From Streptomyces narbonensis (lineage in GTDB: Bacteria; Actinomycetota; Actinomycetes; Streptomycetales; Streptomycetaceae), in assembly GCF_014649015.1 (NCBI RefSeq), contig NZ_BMSF01000002.1, positions 1 through 64,000 of the forward strand: DNA of 64,000 bases, given 5' to 3'. Below the pieces are notes generated by a model, which worked only from the letters and a program-made list of their open reading frames with translations, ran no database searches and was not told the DNA's origin. A program made the position numbers and the translations under genes. Shown piece after piece: positions 27,168 to 34,991 of the stretch; positions within the stretch are counted from its first letter, which is position 1, and every line of letters starts with the position of its first letter.

Positions 27168-27257
27168 CCGATGAGCACCCAGCGGCTGACCACCCGGCCG
27201 ATGAGCACCCAGCGGCTGACCACCCGGCCGATGAGCACCCAGCGGCTGACCACCCCG
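27168..27257. repeat. Three tandem copies of a 30-bp unit upstream of an ArsB/NhaD-type gene
   Basis: A 30-bp unit starting CCGATGAGCACCCAGCGG is repeated at 27168, 27198 and 27228, nearly identically and without spacers. The GAGCACCCA in each copy is complementary to TGGGTGCTC at about 27132-27140, so alternative hairpins could form in the leader of the gene at 27302. The rest of 27022-27301 shows no gene and no known riboswitch that I can recognise. Confidence 0.9.
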
Positions 27258-27301
27258 CCCAGGGCTCCGCGTCACGCCGGTACCAGCCGGGCCGGCCCGC
27301 C

Positions 27302-28600
27302 ATGAGTGGCACCGCCTGGGTCGCCCTGGCCGTGTTCGCGGCCGTCTACGTGCTGATCGCCACCGAGAAGGTCCACCGGGTCGCCGCGGCCCTGGGCGGT
27401 GCGGTCGTCATGCTGCTGATCGGCGCGACCAGCACGGAGCACGCCTTCTTCTCCGAGGCCGCCGGGATCGACTGGAACGTCATCTTCCTGCTACTCGGCA
27501 TGATGCTGATCGTCTCGGTCCTCAAGCGCACCGGCCTCTTCGAGTTCGTCGCGATCTGGGCCGCCAAGAGGTCGCACGGCCGCCCCTACCGGCTGATGGT
27601 GCTCCTGATCCTCGCCACGGCGTTCCTCTCGGCGTGGCTGGACAACGTCACCACCGTCCTGCTGATCGCCCCCGTGACCATCGCGGTCTGCACCAAGCTC
27701 GGCGTCCCGGTCGTGCCCTACCTGATCGCCGAGGTGATGGCCTGCAACATCGGCGGCGCCGCGACCCTGATCGGCGATCCGCCCAACATCATGATCGGCT
27801 CCCGCGCCGGACTCTCCTTCAACGACTTCCTGATCCACATGGCGCCCGTCACCACGGTGCTGATCGTGGTGTTCGCGGTGCTCGCCCGGTGGATGTTCCA
27901 CGGCGCCTTCTCGTACGACCCCCAGCGCGCCGCGCACGTCATGGCCATGCGCGAGCGTGACGCCATCACCGACGGCCGTCTGCTGGCCGTCAGTGGCATC
28001 GTCGTCGTGGCCGTGATGGCGGGCTTCGTCCTGCACACCACCCTGCATCTGGAGCCCGCGGTGGTGGCCGTCTCGGGTGGCCTGATCCTGCTCGCCGTCT
28101 CCCGGCTCGACGCGCGCCGGGTCGCGGCCGACGTCGAGTGGGAGACCCTCGCGTTCTTCGCCGGTCTGTTCGTGATGGTCGGCGCCATGGTGAACACGGG
28201 CATCCTCACCGACCTGGGCCAGGCCGCGGCCCGCGTGCTCGACGGCAACCTGTTCGGCGCTTCCATGGCCCTGCTGCTCGGGTCGATCGTGCCGTCCGCG
28301 CTGATCGACAACATCCCGTTCGTCGCGTCGACCGGCCCGGTCGTCTCCGAGATCGTCACCGCCTCCGGCGGCACCGGGGAGGCCCAGGTCCTGTGGTGGT
28401 CCTTCGCCCTCGGGGCCGACCTCGCCGGCAACGCCACCGTCATCGCGTCCTCCGCCAACGTCGTGACGGTGGGCATCGCCGAACGAGCCGGACACCACAT
28501 CTCCTTCTGGCAGTTCAGCCGCTACGGCCTCGTCGTCACCGCCGTCACCACGGTGCTGGCCGGGGTGTACGTGTGGCTGCGCTACTTCGTACTCGCCTGA
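27302..28600 (+). CDS. ArsB/NhaD-type (SLC13-like) ion transporter
   Basis: A 432-aa membrane protein of the ion transporter superfamily with about 11 helices. AWLDNVTTVLLIAPVT and the twin motif SALIDNIPFVASTGP are the two pseudo-symmetric loops of the family; MACNIGGAATLIGDPPNIM and LGADLAGNATVIASSANVV are the matching transport-site segments. Such proteins carry Na+/H+ (NhaD), arsenite (ArsB) or dicarboxylates; no ars genes are nearby, so sodium/proton exchange or anion transport is possible. The ATG at 27302 matches the family N-terminus; the upstream frame translates the 30-bp repeat and is rejected. The Shine-Dalgarno sequence is weak. Confidence 0.9.
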   Translation: MSGTAWVALAVFAAVYVLIATEKVHRVAAALGGAVVMLLIGATSTEHAFFSEAAGIDWNVIFLLLGMMLIVSVLKRTGLFEFVAIWAAKRSHGRPYRLMVLLILATAFLSAWLDNVTTVLLIAPVTIAVCTKLGVPVVPYLIAEVMACNIGGAATLIGDPPNIMIGSRAGLSFNDFLIHMAPVTTVLIVVFAVLARWMFHGAFSYDPQRAAHVMAMRERDAITDGRLLAVSGIVVVAVMAGFVLHTTLHLEPAVVAVSGGLILLAVSRLDARRVAADVEWETLAFFAGLFVMVGAMVNTGILTDLGQAAARVLDGNLFGASMALLLGSIVPSALIDNIPFVASTGPVVSEIVTASGGTGEAQVLWWSFALGADLAGNATVIASSANVVTVGIAERAGHHISFWQFSRYGLVVTAVTTVLAGVYVWLRYFVLA

Positions 28601-28623
28601 CCGACGGAGAGGGAGAGGGAGGG

Positions 28624-28876
28624 ACGAGCGAGGGAGACGAGCGAGGAAGAGAGATGCGTGAGGGAGCGAGACGAGCGAGGAAGAGAGATGCGTGAGGGAG
28701 CGAGCGAGCGAGGAGGAGAGATGCGTGAGGGAGCGAGCGAGCGAGGAGGAGAGATGCGTGAGGGAGCGAGACGAGCGAGGAGGAGAGATGCGTGAGGGAG
28801 CGAGACGAGCGAGGAAGAGAGATGCGTGAGGGAGCGAGACGAGCGAGGAGGAGAGATGCGTGAGGGAGCGAGACGC
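28624..28876. repeat. GA-rich minisatellite of 33-34-bp units
   Basis: Six full units start at 28658, 28692, 28725, 28758, 28792 and 28826, each 33 or 34 bases, beginning GTGAGGGAGCGAG and ending GAGAGATGC. Imperfect partial units lie before (28624-28657) and after (28860-28876). The plus strand is strongly purine-rich. The array fills the 298-bp gap between the transporter and DUF3040 genes. The length variation means no frame is kept, so it is not coding. Confidence 0.95.
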
Positions 28877-28898
28877 GTGAGGAGAGGAGGGCGTCGTC

Positions 28899-29201
28899 AT
28901 GACGGGATCCGACGACGAGAGGATCGCCGACCTCGAAGCCGCTCTGTGGCACGACGATCCCCGCTTCGCCCGCGGCCTGGGCCAAGGCCGCCCCTGCCGT
29001 CCTCGCGAGTACCGGCGTGGCCGGGCCTGGCCGGTGACGGCCCTGGGCGCCCTGGCCGCCGTGGTCGCCGGAGCCCTCATCCCCAACGGGCTGGTGCTGG
29101 CGGCCGGTCTGATCGCGGCCGCGTTCGCGGTGCATCTCTTCGACGCCACCCGTCGGCGCCGCGGCCGCCACCCGGGGCCAGGCCGAGGCGAGCACCGCTG
29201 A
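28899..29201 (+). CDS. DUF3040 family small membrane protein
   Basis: A 100-aa protein with the DUF3040 start pattern (DDERIADLEAALWHDDPRFARG) and two hydrophobic helices (about 43-62 and 64-82), followed by an Arg-rich tail. DUF3040 proteins are common, small actinobacterial membrane proteins of unknown role. The ATG has GGAGAGGAGG at 8-base spacing. It is convergent with the antiporter gene, 39 bases apart. Confidence 0.85.
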   Translation: MTGSDDERIADLEAALWHDDPRFARGLGQGRPCRPREYRRGRAWPVTALGALAAVVAGALIPNGLVLAAGLIAAAFAVHLFDATRRRRGRHPGPGRGEHR

Positions 29202-29240
29202 CGCGGGCGGCCTCAGCCTCCGTCCTGCCGTGCCCTCGTC

Positions 29241-30527
29241 CTACGCGCGCCCCACCGGGTCCGGGTCCTGGGCAGGGTCCGGGTCCTGGTCCTGGGCCTG
29301 GTCCCCTTCCTTGAGCTCCTCCGGAGAAGGCGCCAGGGAAGGCACCGCGGCCGGGAGCGGGCCCGACGGGGCGCGCCGGCCGGTGATCCAGGTGGCCACG
29401 GGTTCGGTGTAGCGGGCGGTGAGCGGTCCGATCACCACGAGGATCAGGACGTACGCGGTGGCGAGCGGGCCCATGGCGGGTTCGATGCCGGCGCTGACGG
29501 CGAGGCCGGCGATGACGATGGAGAACTCGCCGCGGGCCACGAGCGTGCCGCCGGCGCGCCAGCGGCCCTTGACCCCGACCCCGGCGCGCTTCGCCGCCCA
29601 GTAGCCGGTGGCGATCTTCGTACCCGCCGTGGCCAGGGCGAGAGCGAGCGCCGGGAGCAGGACCGGCGGGATGCTGGCGGGGTCGGTGTGCAGGCCGAAG
29701 AAGACGAAGAACACCGCGGCGAAAAGGTCGCGCAGCGGGCTGAGCAGGGTGTGCGTGCCCTCGGCCACCTCACCGGACAGCGCGATGCCGACGAGGAACG
29801 CGCCGACGGCGGCGGAGACCTGGAGCTGCTGGGCGATACCCGCGACGAGCAGCGTCAGGCCGAGGACCACGAGGAGGAGCTTCTCGGGGTCGTCGCTGGA
29901 GACGAAACGGGAGATGTGGCGCCCGTAGCGCACGGCGACGAAGAGGACCGCTCCGGCGACGCCGAGGGCGATGGCCAGGGTCGCGCTGCCGGCGGCGAAG
30001 CTGACGCCGGCGAGGAGGGCGGTGACGATCGGGAGATAGACGGCCATCGCGAGGTCCTCGAGGACCAGGATGCTGAGGATGACCGGGGTCTCGCGGTTAC
30101 CGACCCGCCCCAGGTCACCCATCACCTTGGCGATCACCCCGGAGGAGGAGATCCAGGTGACCCCGGCCAGGACGACGGCGGCGACCGGGCCCCAGCCCAT
30201 GAGCAGGGCGGCGACCGCCCCGGGCACGGCGTTCAGGCCGAAGTCGACGAGACCGGCCGGGTACTGCGTCTTGAGATTGGAGACCAGATCGGTGGCCGTG
30301 TACTCCAGGCCCAGCATCAGCAGCAGGAGGATGACGCCGATCTCGGCGCCGATCGCCACGAACTCCTCGCTCGCGCCCATCGGCAGCAGCCCGCCCGTGC
30401 CGAACGCGAGCCCGGCCAGCAGGTAGAGGGGTATCGGGGAGAACTTGAAGCGGCCGGCGAGCCTGCCCAGCAGTCCCAGGCCGAGGATGATCGCACCGAA
30501 CTCGATCAGGAAGACAGCGGAGTGCAC
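29241..30527 (-). CDS. KhtU/CpeB-type CPA2 cation/proton antiporter
   Basis: A 428-aa membrane protein with about 12-13 helices of the KefB/CPA2 fold: GLGLLGRLAGRFKFSPIPLY, the paired helix LGLEYTATDL, SSSGVIAKVMGDLGRVGNRE, and AVFFVFFGLHTDP. It should export K+ or Na+ in exchange for protons. The C-terminal tail ends in an Asp/Gln/Pro repeat. The start is GTG. Six bases separate it from the upstream regulatory subunit gene, as in KhtT-KhtU of Bacillus and, as I recall, CpeA-CpeB of Streptomyces. Confidence 0.9.
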   Translation of the reverse strand: MHSAVFLIEFGAIILGLGLLGRLAGRFKFSPIPLYLLAGLAFGTGGLLPMGASEEFVAIGAEIGVILLLLMLGLEYTATDLVSNLKTQYPAGLVDFGLNAVPGAVAALLMGWGPVAAVVLAGVTWISSSGVIAKVMGDLGRVGNRETPVILSILVLEDLAMAVYLPIVTALLAGVSFAAGSATLAIALGVAGAVLFVAVRYGRHISRFVSSDDPEKLLLVVLGLTLLVAGIAQQLQVSAAVGAFLVGIALSGEVAEGTHTLLSPLRDLFAAVFFVFFGLHTDPASIPPVLLPALALALATAGTKIATGYWAAKRAGVGVKGRWRAGGTLVARGEFSIVIAGLAVSAGIEPAMGPLATAYVLILVVIGPLTARYTEPVATWITGRRAPSGPLPAAVPSLAPSPEELKEGDQAQDQDPDPAQDPDPVGRA

Positions 30528-30533
30528 AGGCGA

Positions 30534-31019
30534 TCACTCCCGTCCGAGTATCGCCGCGGCGGCGTCGACACCCTCGCGGGTGCCGATGACGATGAGGGTG
30601 TCCCCGCCCGCCAGGCGGAATCCCGGCGCGGGGGAGGGGCGGGCCTCGGCCCGGCGCAGTACCGCCACGATCGAGACGCCGGTCTCCGTACGCATCCGGG
30701 TCTCACCGAGCACCCGGCCGTTCCAGTACGAGTGCGGTGACAGCTCGATCCGCTCGGCCACCAGGCCGAGATCGGTGGTGTGCAGCAGGCTCGGGCTGTG
30801 GTGCGCGGGCATCAGCGCGTCGATCAGCGAGGTCGTCTCCGCTCCGGTCAGGTGCAGCGACTGGGCGCAGGCGTCCGGGTCGTCGGTCCGGTAGACGTTC
30901 ACCGTCCGCGTCCCGTCGCGGTGCGCGACCACGGACAGATGGCGGCGCTCGCGGGTGGTCAGGTCGTACTGCACCCCGATCCCTGGCAGTGGTGTGGTGC
31001 TCATCCGTGAAGCCGGCAC
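30534..31019 (-). CDS. KhtT/CpeA-type regulatory subunit with RCK_C domain
   Basis: A 161-aa cytosolic protein. Residues 1-75 (GVQYDLTTRERRHLSVVAHR) form the KhtT N-terminal domain, and residues about 80-160 form an RCK_C domain (TGVSIVAVLRRAEA, GDTLIVIGTREGVDAAAAIL). In relatives the RCK_C domain binds c-di-AMP and opens the antiporter. The GTG at 31019 is favoured by GGGGGAC just upstream; the ATG at 31004 is the alternative. It is operonic with the antiporter gene. Confidence 0.87.
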   Translation of the reverse strand: MPASRMSTTPLPGIGVQYDLTTRERRHLSVVAHRDGTRTVNVYRTDDPDACAQSLHLTGAETTSLIDALMPAHHSPSLLHTTDLGLVAERIELSPHSYWNGRVLGETRMRTETGVSIVAVLRRAEARPSPAPGFRLAGGDTLIVIGTREGVDAAAAILGRE

Positions 31020-31315
31020 AGCCGTCCCCCTTTTGTGTTCGTCTGGGTTAGTTTGGGTGGTGTTCGGTTTTCGGTGTTCGTGTTCGCTGTTCGGCGCTCG
31101 TTCGGGTTCGTTCCTACGAGGTGCCGTCGCGGTGAACGGCCGAGCTCAGGCGCGACGGAAGGCGCCGCCCGGCGGGCTCATCGTGCCACTTTCCGTGTGT
31201 CCGAAATATGGGTGTCGGCACGGATGGACGGCCGCCTTCCGTCGACGTGAGGATGGAGGCGGGACGGCCGCGAGGTCATGACGGATGCTGGGAGAGACCG
31301 GCTGGAAAGGTGTAT
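31020..31315. other. Divergent intergenic region with GTTCG-rich segment
   Basis: This region lies between the divergent antiporter regulator and histidine kinase genes. Bases 31035-31120 are rich in short GTTCG/GTTTG motifs and are the least GC-rich part of the neighbourhood. At 31208, ATGGGTGTCGGCACGGATGG resembles a 20-mer at 27042. The region must contain both promoters, but I cannot place them with confidence. GGAAAGG at 31304-31310 is the kinase ribosome-binding site. Confidence 0.4.
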
Positions 31316-32275
31316 GTGGCCGTGTCGCTGTACTGGCGGATCTTCCTCCTGAACACCGGCGTCCTGGCACTCGCGGTGGCTCTGCTCCTCGGCCCGGTCA
31401 CGGTCTCCACCCCGGTCCTCTTCGGCGAGGCCCTCGTCCTCCTCGGCGGACTGGTCGCGATGCTGGTCGTCAACGCGGTGCTCCTCAGGGTCGGACTGGC
31501 ACCGCTCGCCCGGCTGAACCGGGCCATGGCCACCGCCGACCTCCTCAAGCCCGGGGCCCGCCCGGCCGTCACCGGAGATGGCGAGGTCGCCGCTCTCACC
31601 CAGACCTTCAACGCGATGCTCGACCGCCTCGAAGCCGAACGGGCCACCAGCAGCGGCCGGGTGCTCACCGCCCTGGAGGCCGAACGCCAGCGCATCGCCC
31701 AGGAGCTCCACGACGAGATCGGCCAGACCCTCACCGCCGTCCTCCTCCAGCTCAAGCACGCCGCCGACCGCGCACCCGAACCGCTCCGCACCGACCTGCA
31801 CCAGGCCCAGGAGACCACCCGCGCCAGCCTCGACGAGATCCGCCGCATCGCCCGCCGGCTGCGCCCGGGCGTCCTGGAGGAACTCGGCCTGCACAGCGCC
31901 CTGCGCTCCCTGGCCGCCGAGTTCACCACCCCGCGCCTGAGCGTCACCGCCCACATCACCCCCGGCCTGCCCCACCTCGACGGGGCCACCGAACTGGTCC
32001 TCTACCGCGTCGCCCAGGAAGGCCTGACGAACGCCGCCCGCCACTCCGGCGCCACGCGCGTCGAGGTGCACCTGCGGTCCCTGCCCGGCGGCGGCACCGG
32101 ACTGCTCGTCCGCGACAACGGACACGGCCTCGGGGAAGCGCCCGAGGGCGCCGGCATCCGGGGGATGCGCGAGCGCGCCCTGCTGATCGGCGCCGAACTC
32201 CTCGTCGGTGCAGGCCCGCAGGGCGGCACCCAGGTCCGACTCGACATCGCCGACACGACGAAGGCCACGCGATGA
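31316..32275 (+). CDS. NarL-family sensor histidine kinase
   Basis: About 319 aa with two N-terminal transmembrane helices (LYWRIFLLNTGVLALAVALL and LVLLGGLVAMLVVNAVLL), a HAMP-like linker (LAPLARLNRAMATADLL), HisKA_3 with His132 in AQELHDEIGQTL, and HATPase_c (LYRVAQEGLTNAARHSGATR; RDNGHGLG). It phosphorylates the coupled NarL-type regulator. The extracytoplasmic loop is very short, so it probably senses a membrane or cytosolic signal. The GTG at 31316 is 5 bases from GGAAAGG; GTG 31322 is an alternative. The stop overlaps the next start (ATGA). Confidence 0.9.
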   Translation: MAVSLYWRIFLLNTGVLALAVALLLGPVTVSTPVLFGEALVLLGGLVAMLVVNAVLLRVGLAPLARLNRAMATADLLKPGARPAVTGDGEVAALTQTFNAMLDRLEAERATSSGRVLTALEAERQRIAQELHDEIGQTLTAVLLQLKHAADRAPEPLRTDLHQAQETTRASLDEIRRIARRLRPGVLEELGLHSALRSLAAEFTTPRLSVTAHITPGLPHLDGATELVLYRVAQEGLTNAARHSGATRVEVHLRSLPGGGTGLLVRDNGHGLGEAPEGAGIRGMRERALLIGAELLVGAGPQGGTQVRLDIADTTKATR

Positions 32276-32937
32276 CCCAGCCCACCGCGGGACCCGCCCG
32301 CATCCTGCTCGCCGACGACCACACCCTCGTACGCCGCGGTGTACGGCTCATCCTCGACTCCGAACCCGACCTGACCGTCGTCGCCGAGGCCGCCGACGGA
32401 GCGGAGGCCGTCGCCCAGGCCCGCAGCCTCGATCTCGACCTCGCCGTCCTCGACATCGCCATGCCCCGTCAGACCGGCCTCCAGGCCGCCCGCGAACTGG
32501 CCCGCATCCGGCCGGGCCTGCGGATCCTGATGCTGACCATGTACGACAACGAGCAGTACTTCTTCGAGGCCCTGCGCGCCGGAGCCTCCGGCTACGTGCT
32601 CAAGTCCGTCGCCGACCGCGACCTCGTCGAGGCCTGCCGCGCCGCGCTGCGCGACGAGCCGTTCATCTACCCCGGTGCGGAGACCACCCTCGTCCGCACC
32701 TATCTCGACAGCGCCCGCTCGGGCGGCCCGATCCCGGACCGGCCCATCACCGAGCGCGAGGAGGAGATCCTCAAACTCGTCGCGGAAGGCCACAGCTCCA
32801 AGGAGATCGGCGACCTCCTCGTCATCAGCCCCAAGACCGTGGAACGTCACCGGGCCAACCTGCTCCAGAAGCTCGGCCTGCGCGACCGCCTCGAACTCAC
32901 CCGCTACGCGATCCGCGTCGGCCTCATCGAGCCGTGA
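32272..32937 (+). CDS. NarL/LuxR-type response regulator
   Basis: A 221-aa regulator with a receiver domain (LLADDHTLVRRG, phospho-acceptor Asp61 in LAVLDIAMP, switch Lys in GYVLKSV) and a C-terminal LuxR-type HTH (about 155-215, LTEREEEILKLVAEGHSSK in slightly varied form ITEREEEIL; ISPKTVERHRANLLQKLG). It is translated together with the kinase through a four-base overlap. Lying between the antiporter operon and a broken potassium-channel gene, it may control ion transport genes; that is inferred. Confidence 0.93.
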   Translation: MTQPTAGPARILLADDHTLVRRGVRLILDSEPDLTVVAEAADGAEAVAQARSLDLDLAVLDIAMPRQTGLQAARELARIRPGLRILMLTMYDNEQYFFEALRAGASGYVLKSVADRDLVEACRAALRDEPFIYPGAETTLVRTYLDSARSGGPIPDRPITEREEEILKLVAEGHSSKEIGDLLVISPKTVERHRANLLQKLGLRDRLELTRYAIRVGLIEP

Positions 32938-32989
32938 CCGGGGCCGGGGACCAGGACCCCGGCCCAGGCCCTTGACCCCGGCCCCGTCC

Positions 32990-33929
32990 GCCTCCCCTGA
33001 CGCCGACACCGCCGCACCCGCCCTGGTGGCCGCCGTGGTCGCCGGAACCAGCAAGGTCCTCCAGGCTGACGGACTGCTCTTCCGGGCGAGCGAACGGACC
33101 CCGCGGCAACGCCGCGAGGCCGCGACGACCCCCCTGTGCACGCTGGCCCTGCTGTCCTCGCCCACGGACGATCCGGTGGGAGCCGACGGTTCCGACCGCA
33201 GCGGACCGGCGGGACCCCAACTCCTGCCCTCCGCCATGGACATCGCGCACTCCGCCCAGCGCGACGCCGTCGTCCTGGAGGCCGTACCGAACACGGCCCG
33301 CCCCGAGCGGCGCGAGAGGCGGATCGGCACGGCCGGCCTCCCGGTGATGGAGCTCTTCTCCCGACGGGTCCGCTGGGCGCTGGCCGCCTTCACCGCGGCC
33401 GTCCTCGCCATCGCCGTCACTTCCTGGATCACCACCGGCGACCCACCCGCCCACGCCGCCTATGTCACCCTCCTGGACCTCTTCTCCATCAACGACCCCG
33501 CCGTCGGCGACCCCACCGAACGCCAGCTCCTCCAGCTCTTCACCGGGCGCGCGCCCTCCTCGCCCCCACCAGCTCCCTGGCCGCCCCCGCCCTCGCGAGC
33601 GCCATGATGGGACGCCAGATCCTCGGCGCGCTGCCCGTCGAGCGCCGGGTGCTGCTCTTCGCCGCGCTGGACGTGGCGGGCCTCCCCCGTCTCCAGGGCC
33701 GCACCGTCGCCGAGGCCACCCGGCCCGGCCGCTGGCGAGCCCTCGCCCTCGACACGGCGGCGCCCGCCGACCGGCGTCCCGATCTGCGCGCCACGCGCCT
33801 CGACGGCCGGGCCCACGACAGCGGTCTCCTCTTCGACCTCCACCCCGGCCACGTCCTCGGTCCCGAGGACCGAGTGGTCATCGCGGCCACCCGCCAGGGC
33901 CGGCCGAACAGCTCGGCGACGGGCCCTGA
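32990..33929 (+). pseudogene. Decayed RCK-domain (NAD-binding) potassium-channel-like gene
   Basis: Pieces of one protein family are read in three successive frames. Frame one (about 32990-33545) gives the middle part, from DADTAAPALVAAVVAGTSKV to a membrane helix VRWALAAFTAAVLAIAVTSW and LFSINDPAVGDPTERQLLQL. Frame two (about 33547-33897) gives a compressed RARALLAPTSS-LAAPALASAMMGRQILGA and LLFDLHPGHVLGPEDRVVIA. A last one-base shift leads to AEQLGDGP and a TGA at 33927. From memory of intact Streptomyces relatives (about 600 aa), the N-terminal RCK domain and most of the second RCK domain are missing. It directly follows the two-component genes. Confidence 0.75.
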
Positions 33930-34044
33930 CCGCAACTGGTGGAAGCGAAGGGTGAGATGGGTCCGTCGGATAATGTGGACGTCCGTCGTTGATCTCTGTT
34001 GCCGTGGTCGTGGCTGTGACGGTCCCGTTCGCGGTCGCAGTCTC

Positions 34045-34113
34045 CGTTCCGGTTCCGGTTCCGGTTCCGGTTCCGGTTCCGGTTCCGGTTCCTGTACCCG
34101 TACCCGTACCCGT
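34045..34113. repeat. Hexanucleotide tract (GGTTCC)7 followed by a GTACCC tract
   Basis: Seven perfect GGTTCC units run from 34051 to 34092, preceded by a variant CGTTCC, and are followed by three GTACCC-like units to 34113. The array lies in the 218-bp gap between the pseudogene and the HemK-like gene. It could be read as a Val-Pro repeat in the frame of the downstream gene. That extension has only a weak start and no ribosome-binding site, so I treat the array as noncoding leader. Confidence 0.9.
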
Positions 34114-34147
34114 TCTCGTCGCCGTTGCAGTTGCTCGAAAGGCCTCC

Positions 34148-34945
34148 ATGTCGATCCCTTCGCTCGACCACTCCGCATCCGTCATCGTCACCCGGCTCCG
34201 GACCGCCGGGTGCGTCTTCGCCGAGGACGAGGCGGAGATGATCATGGCCGCTGCCGGTGACGCCGCCGAGCTGGAGAAGATGGTCGAGCGTCGCGTCGTC
34301 GGGCTGCCGCTGGAGCACGTCGTCGGATACGCGGAGTTCCGCGGCCTGCGGATCGAGGTCGACGCCGAGGTCTTCGTACCCCGGCGGCGCACGGAGGCAC
34401 TCGTCCAGCAGGCGGCGGAGCTCGCTCCGGAGCGGGCGGTCGTCGTCGACATGTGCTGCGGCTCCGGCGCGCTGGGCGTCGCGCTCGCCGCGGCCCTGGG
34501 CGAGGTCGAGCTGCATTCCGCGGACGTCCACCCGGCCGCCGTCCGCTGCGCCCGGCGCAACGTGACCCCGGCCGGCGGCGAGGTCTACGAGGGCGACCTC
34601 TTCGAGCCGCTGCCCGCCGGGCTGAAGGGCCGCGTGGACGTCCTGCTGTCCAACGTCCCGTACGTGCCCACCGTGGAGATCGAGCTGCTGCCGTCCGAGG
34701 CCCGCGACCACGAGGCGCGCGTGGCGCTCGACGGGGGAGTGGACGGCCTGGAGATCCTGCGGCGCGTCGTCGCCGAGGCCGGCGAGTGGCTGGCCCCGGG
34801 CGGCGTCCTGCTGTTCGAGACGAGCGAGCGGCAGGCCGGCGAGGCCGTGGCCGCGGTCTCCGCCGCCGGGCTCGTCGCCCGGGTGGCCACTGACGACGAG
34901 CTGGACGCCACCGTGATCATCGCGAGTCGCCCCGACGCCGCCTGA
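34148..34945 (+). CDS. HemK/PrmC-like putative protein N5-glutamine methyltransferase
   Basis: A 265-aa protein with a helical N-terminal domain (1-75, PLEHVVGYAEFRGLRIEV) and a class I SAM fold (VVVDMCCGSGALGVALA; ADVHPAAVRCARRN). The catalytic motif, NPPY in PrmC, is NVPYVPT here. This is the release-factor glutamine methyltransferase family; because a separate prmC is usual in Streptomyces and the motif differs, the substrate may not be a release factor. The ATG at 34148 is preferred over an upstream extension made of the hexanucleotide repeat. Confidence 0.8.
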   Translation: MSIPSLDHSASVIVTRLRTAGCVFAEDEAEMIMAAAGDAAELEKMVERRVVGLPLEHVVGYAEFRGLRIEVDAEVFVPRRRTEALVQQAAELAPERAVVVDMCCGSGALGVALAAALGEVELHSADVHPAAVRCARRNVTPAGGEVYEGDLFEPLPAGLKGRVDVLLSNVPYVPTVEIELLPSEARDHEARVALDGGVDGLEILRRVVAEAGEWLAPGGVLLFETSERQAGEAVAAVSAAGLVARVATDDELDATVIIASRPDAA

Positions 34946-34991
34946 GCGGACACCGCCGGAGAGGGCGCTGTCCCAGAGAGAGAGGTCATCC

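Noticed and set aside
27168..27257. Three 30-bp repeats as a CRISPR array
   Set aside because: The copies are directly adjacent with no spacers, and no cas gene is nearby.
27302..28600. Arsenite efflux pump ArsB
   Set aside because: The superfamily fits, but no arsR, arsC or arsA gene is nearby, so the specific arsenic role is not supported.
28624..28876. 34-bp repeats as a CRISPR array or coding region
   Set aside because: There are no spacers, unit lengths alternate between 33 and 34 so no frame is kept, and no start or stop pattern supports a gene.
34051..34092. Telomere-like or origin-like repeat
   Set aside because: It is a simple hexamer run in a gene spacer, with none of the palindromes of Streptomyces telomeres and no DnaA-box cluster.
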